From the NCBI RefSeq assembly GCF_022698165.1, contig NZ_JALDAY010000019.1, positions 62,001 through 126,000 of the forward strand: 64,000 nt of DNA, written 5' to 3'. The notes beneath the pieces are model-generated. The model ran no database searches, was not told where the DNA came from, and saw only the letters and a list, made by a program, of their open reading frames with translations. The DNA is from Streptomyces cylindrosporus (GTDB lineage: Bacteria > Actinomycetota > Actinomycetes > Streptomycetales > Streptomycetaceae). The translations under genes and the position numbers were made by a program. This document shows positions 35,753 to 43,144 of the stretch, piece after piece; positions within the stretch are counted from its first letter, which is position 1, and the number at the start of each line of letters is the position of its first letter.

Positions 35753-37810
35753 TCACTCGCGGATCAGCACGACCAGGTCGGCATCGTGCCCGGCGCTCCA
35801 CGGGAAGGGCAGCCCGTGGTGGAGCAGATGGGCTCCGCTGTACGACGTCCCGGTGGCGGTGTCGCGGTAGCGTGCGGCCGGGTCCAGTCCCCGCAGCCGC
35901 AGCCGGTCGGGCCGTCCCGGCAGGAGCGGGGCGCCGTCGAGGCGGCCGGTGCTCAGCGCGGCGACGACCGTGCGCCCGCCGAGGTCGTACTGGACGCCGC
36001 AGCTGGGGTCCTGCGGCGTGCCGAGGAGCCGGGCCTCGCCGTGGTGGATCACCTCCCGCACCTCCTTGTAGCGGGCGATCCATCCGGCGGCCTCGGCCCG
36101 CTGCTGCGCCGTCCAGGCGCGCAGGTCGGCGCCGACGCCGAGCACTCCGCACATGGCGTTGACGAACCGGAAGGCGAGGCTGCGCGGGCGCGGGTCGAAG
36201 ACGCCGGGCGCGTCGGTGACCCAGGAGCTCATGATGTGCGGGGCGTGCGCGTGCAGGAAGCCGTGCTGGACGGACAGCCGGTCCAGCGGGGCGGTGTTGT
36301 CGCTGGGCCAGACGACGTCGGTGCGGGCGATGGTGGCGTGGTCGACACGTCCGCCGCCGCCCGCGCAGCCCTCGACGGTGACATGGGGGTGGGCGGCGCG
36401 CAGGTGGTCGAGGACGCGGAGGTATCCGGCGACGTGCTCGGCGTCCAGGTCGACCGGGCCGGCGCCGGGTCGGCCGCGCTCGGTGGGCGGCCGGTTCATG
36501 TCCCACTTCAGGTAGTCGATGTCGTACGCGCCGAGCAGCCGGTCGAGGGTGCCGATGACGAAGTCCTGGACGTCGGTGCGGCCGAGGTCGAGGAGGAGCT
36601 GGTTGCGGACCAGGCGGGAGGGGCGGCCGTCGACGCGGTAGACCCACTCGGGGTGTTCGGCGTACAGCCGGCTGCCGGGGCTGACCGCCTCGGGCTCGAC
36701 CCACAGCCCGAAGTCGAGGCCCAACGCCTTTACCGCGTCGATGAATTGGCCGAAGCCGTCCGGGAACGCGGCCGGGTCCGGGTACCAGTCCCCCAGCCCG
36801 CCGGTGTCGTCGGCCCGCCCGGTGAACCAGCCGTCGTCCACGACGAACAGCTCTGCCCCGATGTCGGCGGCCGCCTTGGCCAGTTCCAGTTGCCCGGCCG
36901 CGTCGACGTCGAAGCCGGTGGCCTCCCAGGAGTTGTAGAGGACCTTGCGCGGGCGGTGCAGGCGCTCGCCGGAGAGCACGCGCTCGTAGCCGTGCCAGAC
37001 GCGGGACAGTCCGTCGAGGCCGTCCGGGCTGAAGGCGCAGGCCAGGCGCGGGGTGGTGAGGGTTTCGCCGGGGGCGAGGCGGACGGCTCCCTCGTGCGGG
37101 ACCCGTCCGGCCCGGACGCGCAGGCTGCCGCCGGGCTCGGCCTCCGCGGTGATGTGCCAGTTGCCGGGCCATTCGAGGGCGAGGCCGTACGCCGCTTCCC
37201 CGTCCTGCACCGCGAGCCAGGGCGCGTACGCGTGTCCGGGCGCGCCTTGCAGGCTGCCGATGGTGAACGTCCCTCTGGCCAGGTCGAGTTGGGTGCGCCC
37301 GAACTCCTGCGACCACTGGCCGGAGAGATACGTCAGCCGGGCCGCACCGGTGACGGGGATGTTCACGGCGGCCGAGTCGAGGCGTTCCAGGCGGAGTTCG
37401 CCGGTGGCGGTGAGCTCGGTCCAGCGGTGGATCACGTCGGTGCCGGGCACGGTCGCGTAGCAGAGCACGGTGCGCAGGCCGAGCAGCTCGTCGGTGAAGG
37501 CCAGCCGCAGGGCGCCCGGTTGTTCCTCCGCCCCGGTGAACTCCCACCACACGCCCCGGTCCTCGCCGCCGGGCCGGGAGGCCACGAGCTCCGCTCCGGT
37601 GAACGGCCGCAGCCCGTAAGGCAGGTACTCGGCGGGAGCCGCGTCCGCGGGCGTGATGAAGTGCGTGCGCCGGGACCGGTGCAGGGCGGACGGGCCGTGC
37701 TCGACGCCGAGCGGGCCCCAGGCGTCGAGTTCGGCCCAGGGTCCGTCCGGGCAGAGGCGGACCGTGTAGCTCGTGTGCTCGGTCCGCAGGGTCCAGCGCT
37801 GGTCGGTCAC
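35753..37810 (-). CDS. GH36 alpha-galactosidase (cytoplasmic)
   Basis: The 685-residue enzyme starts at GTG 37810 (VTDQRWTLRTEH) and overlaps the permease stop in GTGA. No signal peptide is present. It has the large N-terminal beta-sandwich, then the GH36 barrel with FVVDDGWFTGR, the nucleophile aspartate in YLKWDMNRP, GCAGGGGRVD and the acid/base aspartate in WPSDNTAP. It removes alpha-linked galactose from raffinose-family sugars or melibiose after import by the adjacent ABC system. Its product, galactose, would enter the oxidative pathway encoded downstream. A 51-bp gap separates it from the SDR gene. Confidence 0.93.
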   Translation of the reverse strand: MTDQRWTLRTEHTSYTVRLCPDGPWAELDAWGPLGVEHGPSALHRSRRTHFITPADAAPAEYLPYGLRPFTGAELVASRPGGEDRGVWWEFTGAEEQPGALRLAFTDELLGLRTVLCYATVPGTDVIHRWTELTATGELRLERLDSAAVNIPVTGAARLTYLSGQWSQEFGRTQLDLARGTFTIGSLQGAPGHAYAPWLAVQDGEAAYGLALEWPGNWHITAEAEPGGSLRVRAGRVPHEGAVRLAPGETLTTPRLACAFSPDGLDGLSRVWHGYERVLSGERLHRPRKVLYNSWEATGFDVDAAGQLELAKAAADIGAELFVVDDGWFTGRADDTGGLGDWYPDPAAFPDGFGQFIDAVKALGLDFGLWVEPEAVSPGSRLYAEHPEWVYRVDGRPSRLVRNQLLLDLGRTDVQDFVIGTLDRLLGAYDIDYLKWDMNRPPTERGRPGAGPVDLDAEHVAGYLRVLDHLRAAHPHVTVEGCAGGGGRVDHATIARTDVVWPSDNTAPLDRLSVQHGFLHAHAPHIMSSWVTDAPGVFDPRPRSLAFRFVNAMCGVLGVGADLRAWTAQQRAEAAGWIARYKEVREVIHHGEARLLGTPQDPSCGVQYDLGGRTVVAALSTGRLDGAPLLPGRPDRLRLRGLDPAARYRDTATGTSYSGAHLLHHGLPFPWSAGHDADLVVLIRE

Positions 37811-38646
37811 TTGACGGCTCCCAGGTTGAGGCCCGCCACGAAGTGCCGCTGGAAGCGGAGGAAGACGGCGACCGTGGGTGCGGCGGCGATGACCGAACCG
37901 GCCGCGATCACGTTCCACATCGACACGTACTGGCCCTGGAGTCCGATGAGGGCGGCGGTGATCGGCATCTTGGTGTCGCTGCGCAGGACGGTGATCGCCC
38001 AGAGCAGGTCGTTGAAGATCCAGGTGAAGGACAGGGCGCTGAGGGCGGCCAGGGCGGGGCGGGTCAGCGGGAGGATGATCCGCCAGAAGATCTGCCAGGG
38101 GCCGGCGCCGTCGACGACCGCCGCCTGCTGGATCTCCACCGGGATCGACCGCATGAAGCCGTGCAGCACGAAGACGTAGAAGCCGACGCCGAAGCCGATC
38201 TGCACGCCGATGAGCGCGGGCAGCGTGTCGTAGACGCCCATCAGCTCGCTGAGCTTGGAGACCGGGATGAGCAGGATCTGCGGCGGGAGCAGGTTGCCGC
38301 CGAGCATGAGCAGCAACAGGGAGCGCCGGAAGGGGAGTTCGTAGCGGCTGAGGGCGAAGGCGGCCATCGCGGCGAGCGCGAGGGTGATCAGGACGCAGGG
38401 CACGGTGACCAGCAGGCTGTTGATCAGGGCGCGTTGCTGGCCGCCGTCGGTCCAGGCCTGGCCGAAGTTGCCGAGGGTGAAGGAGTGCGGCCAGCTGCCC
38501 AGGCCGTTGGCGGCGATGTCGTCGAAGGAGCGCAGGCTGGTCACCACGACCAGGACGATGGGCAGCAGCCACAGCGCGGCCAGCGCCCCCGCGCCCAGGT
38601 GGAATCCGGCGGTGGCTGCCTGCTTGCGGCGAAGCGCGGTGGACAT
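37807..38646 (-). CDS. ABC sugar importer permease 2 (MalG-like)
   Basis: This 279-residue integral membrane protein has six predicted helices and the cytoplasmic EAA loop QQAAVVDGAGPWQIFWRIILPLTRP, typical of carbohydrate uptake type 1 permeases. It starts at ATG 38646, sharing one base with the stop of permease 1, and ends overlapping the GH36 gene. It should pair with permease 1 and the adjacent lipoprotein. The ATPase is not in the operon, so a shared MsiK-type ATPase encoded elsewhere is expected, as is usual in Streptomyces. Confidence 0.92.
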   Translation of the reverse strand: MSTALRRKQAATAGFHLGAGALAALWLLPIVLVVVTSLRSFDDIAANGLGSWPHSFTLGNFGQAWTDGGQQRALINSLLVTVPCVLITLALAAMAAFALSRYELPFRRSLLLLMLGGNLLPPQILLIPVSKLSELMGVYDTLPALIGVQIGFGVGFYVFVLHGFMRSIPVEIQQAAVVDGAGPWQIFWRIILPLTRPALAALSALSFTWIFNDLLWAITVLRSDTKMPITAALIGLQGQYVSMWNVIAAGSVIAAAPTVAVFLRFQRHFVAGLNLGAVK

Positions 38647-39581
38647 CAGTCGGCCTCCCGGAACGCGCGGACGAGGTAGGAGGCGATGACGCCGAAGGCC
38701 AGCACGAAGATGACGACGGCCAGTGCGGAGCCGTAACCGAGGCGCAGGGACTGGAAGGCGGTCGAGTACATGTATGTGCTCAGCAGTTCGGACGAGTGGT
38801 AGGGGCCGCCGCGGGTCAGGGACCACACGACGTCGAAGGAGCGCAGCGAGTCGATGACGATGACCGACAGGACGACCGCGTTGACGCTGCGGAGCTGGGG
38901 CAGGGTGACGTGCCGGAAGCGCTGCCAGGCCGTCGCGCCGTCGACCTTGGCGGCTTCGTACAGGGCCGGGTCGATGCCTTTGAGGCCGGCCAGGTAGAGG
39001 ACCATGACGTACCCGATCTGCCGCCACAGCGCGGGCACGATCACCGCGTACAGGGCGGTGTCCTGGTCGGCGAGCCAGGCGTGCCGGAGGCTGTCGAGGC
39101 CGACTGCGCCGAGGAGCCGGTTGAGGACGCCGTCGGGCTGGTAGATCGCCTGCCAGACCAGGGCGGTGGCGACCAGGGAGAAGACGACGGGCAGGAACAG
39201 GGCGGCCCGGTAGAAGCCGACGCCGCGGCGCTCCTGCTGGAGCAGCAGCGCCGCGGCGAGACCGAGCACGGCGGACAGGCCGCCGAAGAGGACGAGCCAC
39301 AGGACGGTGTGGCCGGCGGCGCTGCGGAAGACCTCGTCGTGGGCCATCTCCCGGAAGTTGCCGAGGCCGACGAACCGCGGCGCGGAGACGCCGTCCCACT
39401 TGGTGAGGGCCAGGTAGAAGCCCTGGAGGGCGGGCCAGAACACCCACAGGGCCTCGGCGAGCAGCGGGACCAGGACGAAGGCCAGGACCAGGGGCGGGGT
39501 GCGCCGAGGGCCCCGGGCCCGCCTGCCGTTCGTGGGCAGGCGGGCCGGGGACTTGCGTTCGGGTGCGGTCAGGACGGCCAT
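38646..39581 (-). CDS. ABC sugar importer permease 1 (MalF-like)
   Basis: The 311-residue protein has a basic N-terminus, six membrane helices (the first LVLAFVLVPLLAEALWVFWPALQ) and the EAA loop EAAKVDGATAWQRFRHVTLPQL. It forms the inner-membrane channel with permease 2 for an alpha-galactoside. It lies one base after the binding-protein gene and shares one base with permease 2, so expression is tightly coupled. Confidence 0.92.
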   Translation of the reverse strand: MAVLTAPERKSPARLPTNGRRARGPRRTPPLVLAFVLVPLLAEALWVFWPALQGFYLALTKWDGVSAPRFVGLGNFREMAHDEVFRSAAGHTVLWLVLFGGLSAVLGLAAALLLQQERRGVGFYRAALFLPVVFSLVATALVWQAIYQPDGVLNRLLGAVGLDSLRHAWLADQDTALYAVIVPALWRQIGYVMVLYLAGLKGIDPALYEAAKVDGATAWQRFRHVTLPQLRSVNAVVLSVIVIDSLRSFDVVWSLTRGGPYHSSELLSTYMYSTAFQSLRLGYGSALAVVIFVLAFGVIASYLVRAFREAD

Positions 39582-39582
39582 G

Positions 39583-40872
39583 TCAGGCGTTCCAGATCTT
39601 CTCGGCGTCGCGCTGCCAGTCGGTGAGGATGCTCCCGATGGACTTGGGCTTGGCCAGGAACTTGGTGAGCGCGGTGTCGGCGGTGGGCTGGAGGGCGTCG
39701 CTGGAGTCCCGGTTGAAGAACTGGGTTATCTCGGCGGCCTGTTGGATGTGCTCACGGCCCTTCTTCACCAGGGCCGTGCCGGCGTCCTTGGCGTCGGGGT
39801 TGCACGGCAGGACGGTCCCGGACGAGCCCTTGATGTAGAGCTCCTGGGCCTGTGCGGTGGCCAGGTACTTCATCAGGTCGTAGACCTGGTCGCGGCGGCC
39901 GGTGCGGGCGCTGGCGAAGTAGCCGTCGGTGGGGGCCTCTTCCGCGAGGGGGACCTTGGGGTCGATGACGGGGAAGCGGAAGAAGTCGATGTCGTCGAGG
40001 GCGCTCTTGGGTGCGGCGTCGGCGAAGAAGGTGCCGATGAGCATCATGCCGGTGTGGCCGTTGAGCAGGGCGGTCGTGGCGTCCTGGAAGGGGATGGCGA
40101 CGCCGTTCGGGTCGAAGTAGGGCAGCGCCTCCTGCCAGCGGTCGAAGACCTTGCGCACCTCGGGGTCGGTGAACCGGTGCTTCCCGGCGAGGAGTTGGCG
40201 GTGGTAGTCGGCGCCGTTGATGCGGATGTCGAGGTAGTCGAACCAGGCCGAGGCGACCCAGGGGGTGTTGCCGCCGGCGCCGAGCCCGATCGGGGCGACG
40301 CCCTTGGACTTGAGCTTGTCGCACAGGTCGAGGAAGTCGTCCCAGCTCTTGGGCTCGCTGACGCCCCACTTGGCGAAGTTGGACTTCCGGTAGAACATGC
40401 CCCACCAGTAGTAGGTGGTGGGCACGAAGACCTTCTTGCCGGCGCTGGAGGTGCACAGCGAGTTCAGGGCCTTGGAGTACTTCTTGAGGTCCGGCGAGGT
40501 GCTCCACACCTCGTCGAGATCGAGCAGCAGGTTCTTCTTGGCGTAGGCGTCGGCGACCGAGCCGGGGTACCAGGTGTAGACGTCCGGCGGGTTGGCCGAG
40601 GTGAGGTAGGTCGGCAGCTGGGTGCGGAAGGTCTCCGCGGCGACCGTGTTGAGGCTCGCGTGCCCGGAGCCCTTCTTGCCGTACGCCGCGACGATGTCCT
40701 CCATCGCGGCCTTGGCCTGCGGGGCGGAGAGGTTGGACTGGAGGGTCACATCGCCCTTGGAGGAGCTCTTGCCGGTGGAGGCCGAGGTGACGCAGCCGCC
40801 GAGCAGTGCGGCGGTCCCGGCGGCTCCGAGCCCGGCGAGGAACCGGCGTCGGCCGGTGTGGAGGTTGCCCAT
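39583..40872 (-). CDS. Extracellular sugar-binding lipoprotein of ABC importer
   Basis: The 429-residue protein has a twin-arginine-like signal (GRRRFLAGLGAAGTAA) ending in the lipobox LLGGC with Cys27 as the lipid attachment site, then a family 1 solute-binding fold (PPDVYTWYPGSVADAYAKKNLLLDLD, aromatic residues for sugar stacking). ATG 40872 is chosen because CAGGAATCC is well placed upstream. An ATG at 40890 overlaps the previous stop but has no ribosome-binding site. It should deliver alpha-galacto-oligosaccharides to the two permeases. Confidence 0.92.
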   Translation of the reverse strand: MGNLHTGRRRFLAGLGAAGTAALLGGCVTSASTGKSSSKGDVTLQSNLSAPQAKAAMEDIVAAYGKKGSGHASLNTVAAETFRTQLPTYLTSANPPDVYTWYPGSVADAYAKKNLLLDLDEVWSTSPDLKKYSKALNSLCTSSAGKKVFVPTTYYWWGMFYRKSNFAKWGVSEPKSWDDFLDLCDKLKSKGVAPIGLGAGGNTPWVASAWFDYLDIRINGADYHRQLLAGKHRFTDPEVRKVFDRWQEALPYFDPNGVAIPFQDATTALLNGHTGMMLIGTFFADAAPKSALDDIDFFRFPVIDPKVPLAEEAPTDGYFASARTGRRDQVYDLMKYLATAQAQELYIKGSSGTVLPCNPDAKDAGTALVKKGREHIQQAAEITQFFNRDSSDALQPTADTALTKFLAKPKSIGSILTDWQRDAEKIWNA

Positions 40873-40886
40873 GATGGATTCCTGAC

Positions 40887-43022
40887 TCATTCGAATTCGG
40901 TCCGGTGCAGGTGGCCGTCGACTCCGCGGAACACCGCGTCCACGGCTCCGTCCGGGCCGGCGACCGCGCCGAGGGCCCCGTCGAACGCGGCGCTCGGGAA
41001 CTCCTGCCGCTTGCTCCACCCCTGCCAGGCGCCGTCGGCGTACCGCTGCTGCCAGAGCGTGTAGTCCGCGGCCCGGGCGTACAGCACGACCGCGTCGCCG
41101 ACGGCGACCAGCGTCGGACTCCCGCTGACGGTCCCGCCGAGCGAGGACCACGCCGACCACTGCCCCGAGGTGTCCCGCGACCGCGTCCAGATGTCGTCGG
41201 CCGCGGTGCGCACGGCGACATGGACCCGCCCCTGGCTGTCGACGACGGCGGACGGCCTGCCGTACGTCTGCCGGTCGCCCGGCAGCCCGAGCGAGGACCA
41301 GCCGGTGCCCGGCCCGCGCTGGACGACCGTGCCGTCGGCGCCGCGCGCGAAGAGCGTCCAGCGCCCGGGGTCGGTGAAGGCGACGGCGGGCGCGTCGGTC
41401 AACTCCCCGCCGAGGGACTGCCATTGACCCCAGCGTCCGTCGCTGAAGACCCGCCGGTGGGCACGGTTGTCGGTGCCGCGTACGAAGACGTCGATACGGC
41501 CGCCGGTGGAGGCGTAGGCGGCGGGCTGGCCGAGGATCCTCCCCCGCACGGGGCCGCCGAGGTCCTTCGCCTTCCCGGCGGCGTCCTTCTCGACGAGTGA
41601 ACCGTGCGGCCCACGGAAGAAGACGGAGCCGTCGCTCACCACGGCCGGGCTCGCCGTCGGCCTCTCGCCCAGGCTCGTACCGGGCAGGGCGTCGGCACCG
41701 GTCAGCTTCAGGAACGCCGTGCCGTGGGCGGGGACCTCGACGGTGTACGACCCCGTGTGCGTGCCCCGGTCGGCACGAGCGCGCAGGTCGCGCACCCGCA
41801 CCGGCCCGCCGAGCCCCGCGTCGGCGAACCGCACGGTCCGCAGGGCGGGTCGGTCCGACCGGTTGAGCAGCACGACCGCGCGCCGCCCCTGTCCCTGGAG
41901 GACCTTGCTGTAGACGTCGCCCACGGAGTCCGTGGCCACCCGTACGCCCTGGACCGCGAGGGGGTCCTGGTCGACGGCGATGATCTCGGGGTTGCGGAGG
42001 GTCGCGAGCATCGAGTCGGTGAGCGTGCGCGGGTCGGAGCCGAGCACCAGCGGCGAGCCCATCTCGGCCCACATCACGAACTGGCTGGTGGACTCCTCCT
42101 GGGTCAGTTCGTACGACCCGTCGGTCATCTTCCGCATGGGGATGAGGTAGTCGGGGTCGTTGTAGTGGCCGGGCCCCTGGGCCTCGGGGTGCCAGGCGTT
42201 GGCGTCCATGTTGCGCAGGACGTTGGGCCACTGGCCGGGGCTGGGGGTGCCCCAGGCGATGTCGGTGCCGGTGCGCCACGAGTCGGCGATCGTGGGGGCG
42301 TAGACGTAGGTGTTGTGGGCGTCCTGCTCGGGGGTGTGCGGCAGGCCCCAGTCGTCGGTGAGCGGGTTGCAGAGGTTGAGCAGCATTCTGCGGCCGGACT
42401 TGGCGACCGCGTCGCTGAACTCCTTGAAGGCCGGGCCCGGATCGAGCTTGGCGCCGATCCCGCACAGGAAGTCGACCTTGACGGCGTCGAACTTCCAGTT
42501 CGCGAACTGCCGCGCGTCCTGCTCGTAGTGGCCGCGGCTGCCGAGGCCACAGGTCTTCCCACCGTCGTAGGTGCCGGCGTCGGTGTAGATGCCGGCCCGC
42601 AGTCCACGCTTGTGCAGGTAGGAGACGAGGGCCGGGATCCCGGACGGGAAGCGGTCCGGGTTGGCCACCAGGTCGCCTTGTGCGTCACGGGGGTTGTCGG
42701 CCTGCCAGCCGCCGTCGAGCCAGACGATGTCGTAGCCGCTGTCGCGCAGACCGCTGTCGACGAGACGGTCGGCGACGGCGCGCACCTCCTTCTCGGTGGG
42801 GGCGCCGAGTCCGTAGTAGGTGTTCCAGCCCATGTAGGGCGTGGGTGCGAGGCCGCTGTCGTAGTACGCGGGCGCGCCCTGGTCGTCAGCGCCCTGTGCT
42901 GCGACGGCGGGGGTGGCGGTGACGGCGAGAACGGTCGCGATCGCGACGGTCATGGCCAGTCCATGCGGGTGTGAAGTCGTCACGGCGACGACTGTGGACC
43001 GTGGCCGAAACCCTGTCAACAT
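40887..43022 (-). CDS. Secreted GH27 alpha-galactosidase with C-terminal lectin-like beta-propeller
   Basis: The 711-residue protein has a signal peptide (MTVAIATVLAVTATPAVAA within the N-terminus) and a GH27 barrel starting PTPYMGWNTYYGLG. The barrel has the nucleophile aspartate in FDAVKVDFLCG and the probable acid/base in SWRTGTDIAWG, then the antiparallel C-terminal domain (about 365-445). Residues 450-711 are repeated PLL-like/beta-propeller units (RAHRRVFSDGRWGQWQSLGG, WTRSRDTSGQWSAWSSLGG), probably for carbohydrate binding. Two starts are possible. ATG 43022 has AGGA at 4 bases. GTG 42983 lies 7 bases after a -10 element and would be leaderless. This is the first operon gene, releasing galactose outside the cell. 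Confidence 0.9.
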   Translation of the reverse strand: MLTGFRPRSTVVAVTTSHPHGLAMTVAIATVLAVTATPAVAAQGADDQGAPAYYDSGLAPTPYMGWNTYYGLGAPTEKEVRAVADRLVDSGLRDSGYDIVWLDGGWQADNPRDAQGDLVANPDRFPSGIPALVSYLHKRGLRAGIYTDAGTYDGGKTCGLGSRGHYEQDARQFANWKFDAVKVDFLCGIGAKLDPGPAFKEFSDAVAKSGRRMLLNLCNPLTDDWGLPHTPEQDAHNTYVYAPTIADSWRTGTDIAWGTPSPGQWPNVLRNMDANAWHPEAQGPGHYNDPDYLIPMRKMTDGSYELTQEESTSQFVMWAEMGSPLVLGSDPRTLTDSMLATLRNPEIIAVDQDPLAVQGVRVATDSVGDVYSKVLQGQGRRAVVLLNRSDRPALRTVRFADAGLGGPVRVRDLRARADRGTHTGSYTVEVPAHGTAFLKLTGADALPGTSLGERPTASPAVVSDGSVFFRGPHGSLVEKDAAGKAKDLGGPVRGRILGQPAAYASTGGRIDVFVRGTDNRAHRRVFSDGRWGQWQSLGGELTDAPAVAFTDPGRWTLFARGADGTVVQRGPGTGWSSLGLPGDRQTYGRPSAVVDSQGRVHVAVRTAADDIWTRSRDTSGQWSAWSSLGGTVSGSPTLVAVGDAVVLYARAADYTLWQQRYADGAWQGWSKRQEFPSAAFDGALGAVAGPDGAVDAVFRGVDGHLHRTEFE
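42991..43019 (-). promoter_or_regulatory. Predicted promoter of the alpha-galactoside operon
   Basis: On the minus strand TTGACA (43019-43014) and CACAGT (42996-42991) are 17 bp apart. Transcription would begin at or next to GTG 42983, giving a leaderless message. The -35 element lies inside the left arm of the 37-bp palindrome, so a bound repressor would block polymerase. Confidence 0.5.
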
Positions 43023-43047
43023 TAATTCCTAATTTATTTAAACAGGG
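43011..43047. promoter_or_regulatory. AT-rich 37-bp imperfect palindrome, candidate operator
   Basis: CCCTGT (43011-43016) mirrors ACAGGG (43042-43047). The AT-rich interior keeps the symmetry at most positions, about 13-14 matching pairs out of 17, centred at 43029. The interior holds no G at all in a genome near 70% G+C. It lies between the alpha-galactosidase operon and the GH2 gene and covers the operon's -35 element. The length suggests a large or tetrameric repressor such as a ROK-family protein. Confidence 0.6.
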
Positions 43048-43068
43048 AGGCAGGATCCGTCGGGACCC

Positions 43069-43097
43069 TTGACACGGCCGGGACCCGCATGCAGTGT
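43069..43097 (+). promoter_or_regulatory. Predicted promoter of the GH2 gene
   Basis: TTGACA (43069-43074) is a perfect -35 match, followed after 17 bp by CAGTGT (43092-43097). Transcription would start near 43104, inside the LacI-type dyad and about 40 bases before the GH2 start codon. Confidence 0.5.
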
Positions 43098-43099
43098 TT

Positions 43100-43111
43100 G
43101 GCAACGTTGTC
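43100..43111. promoter_or_regulatory. LacI-type operator in the GH2 promoter
   Basis: GGCAACGTTGTC is a 12-bp dyad with a perfect CAACGTTG core and a CG centre, the classic form of LacI/GalR-family operators. It covers the predicted transcription start. No LacI gene is adjacent. The nearest, at 17 kb, appears to use a different half-site. Confidence 0.5.
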
Positions 43112-43144
43112 AGAGGTGAACGTCCGTGATCGGAGCCGCAGTTC

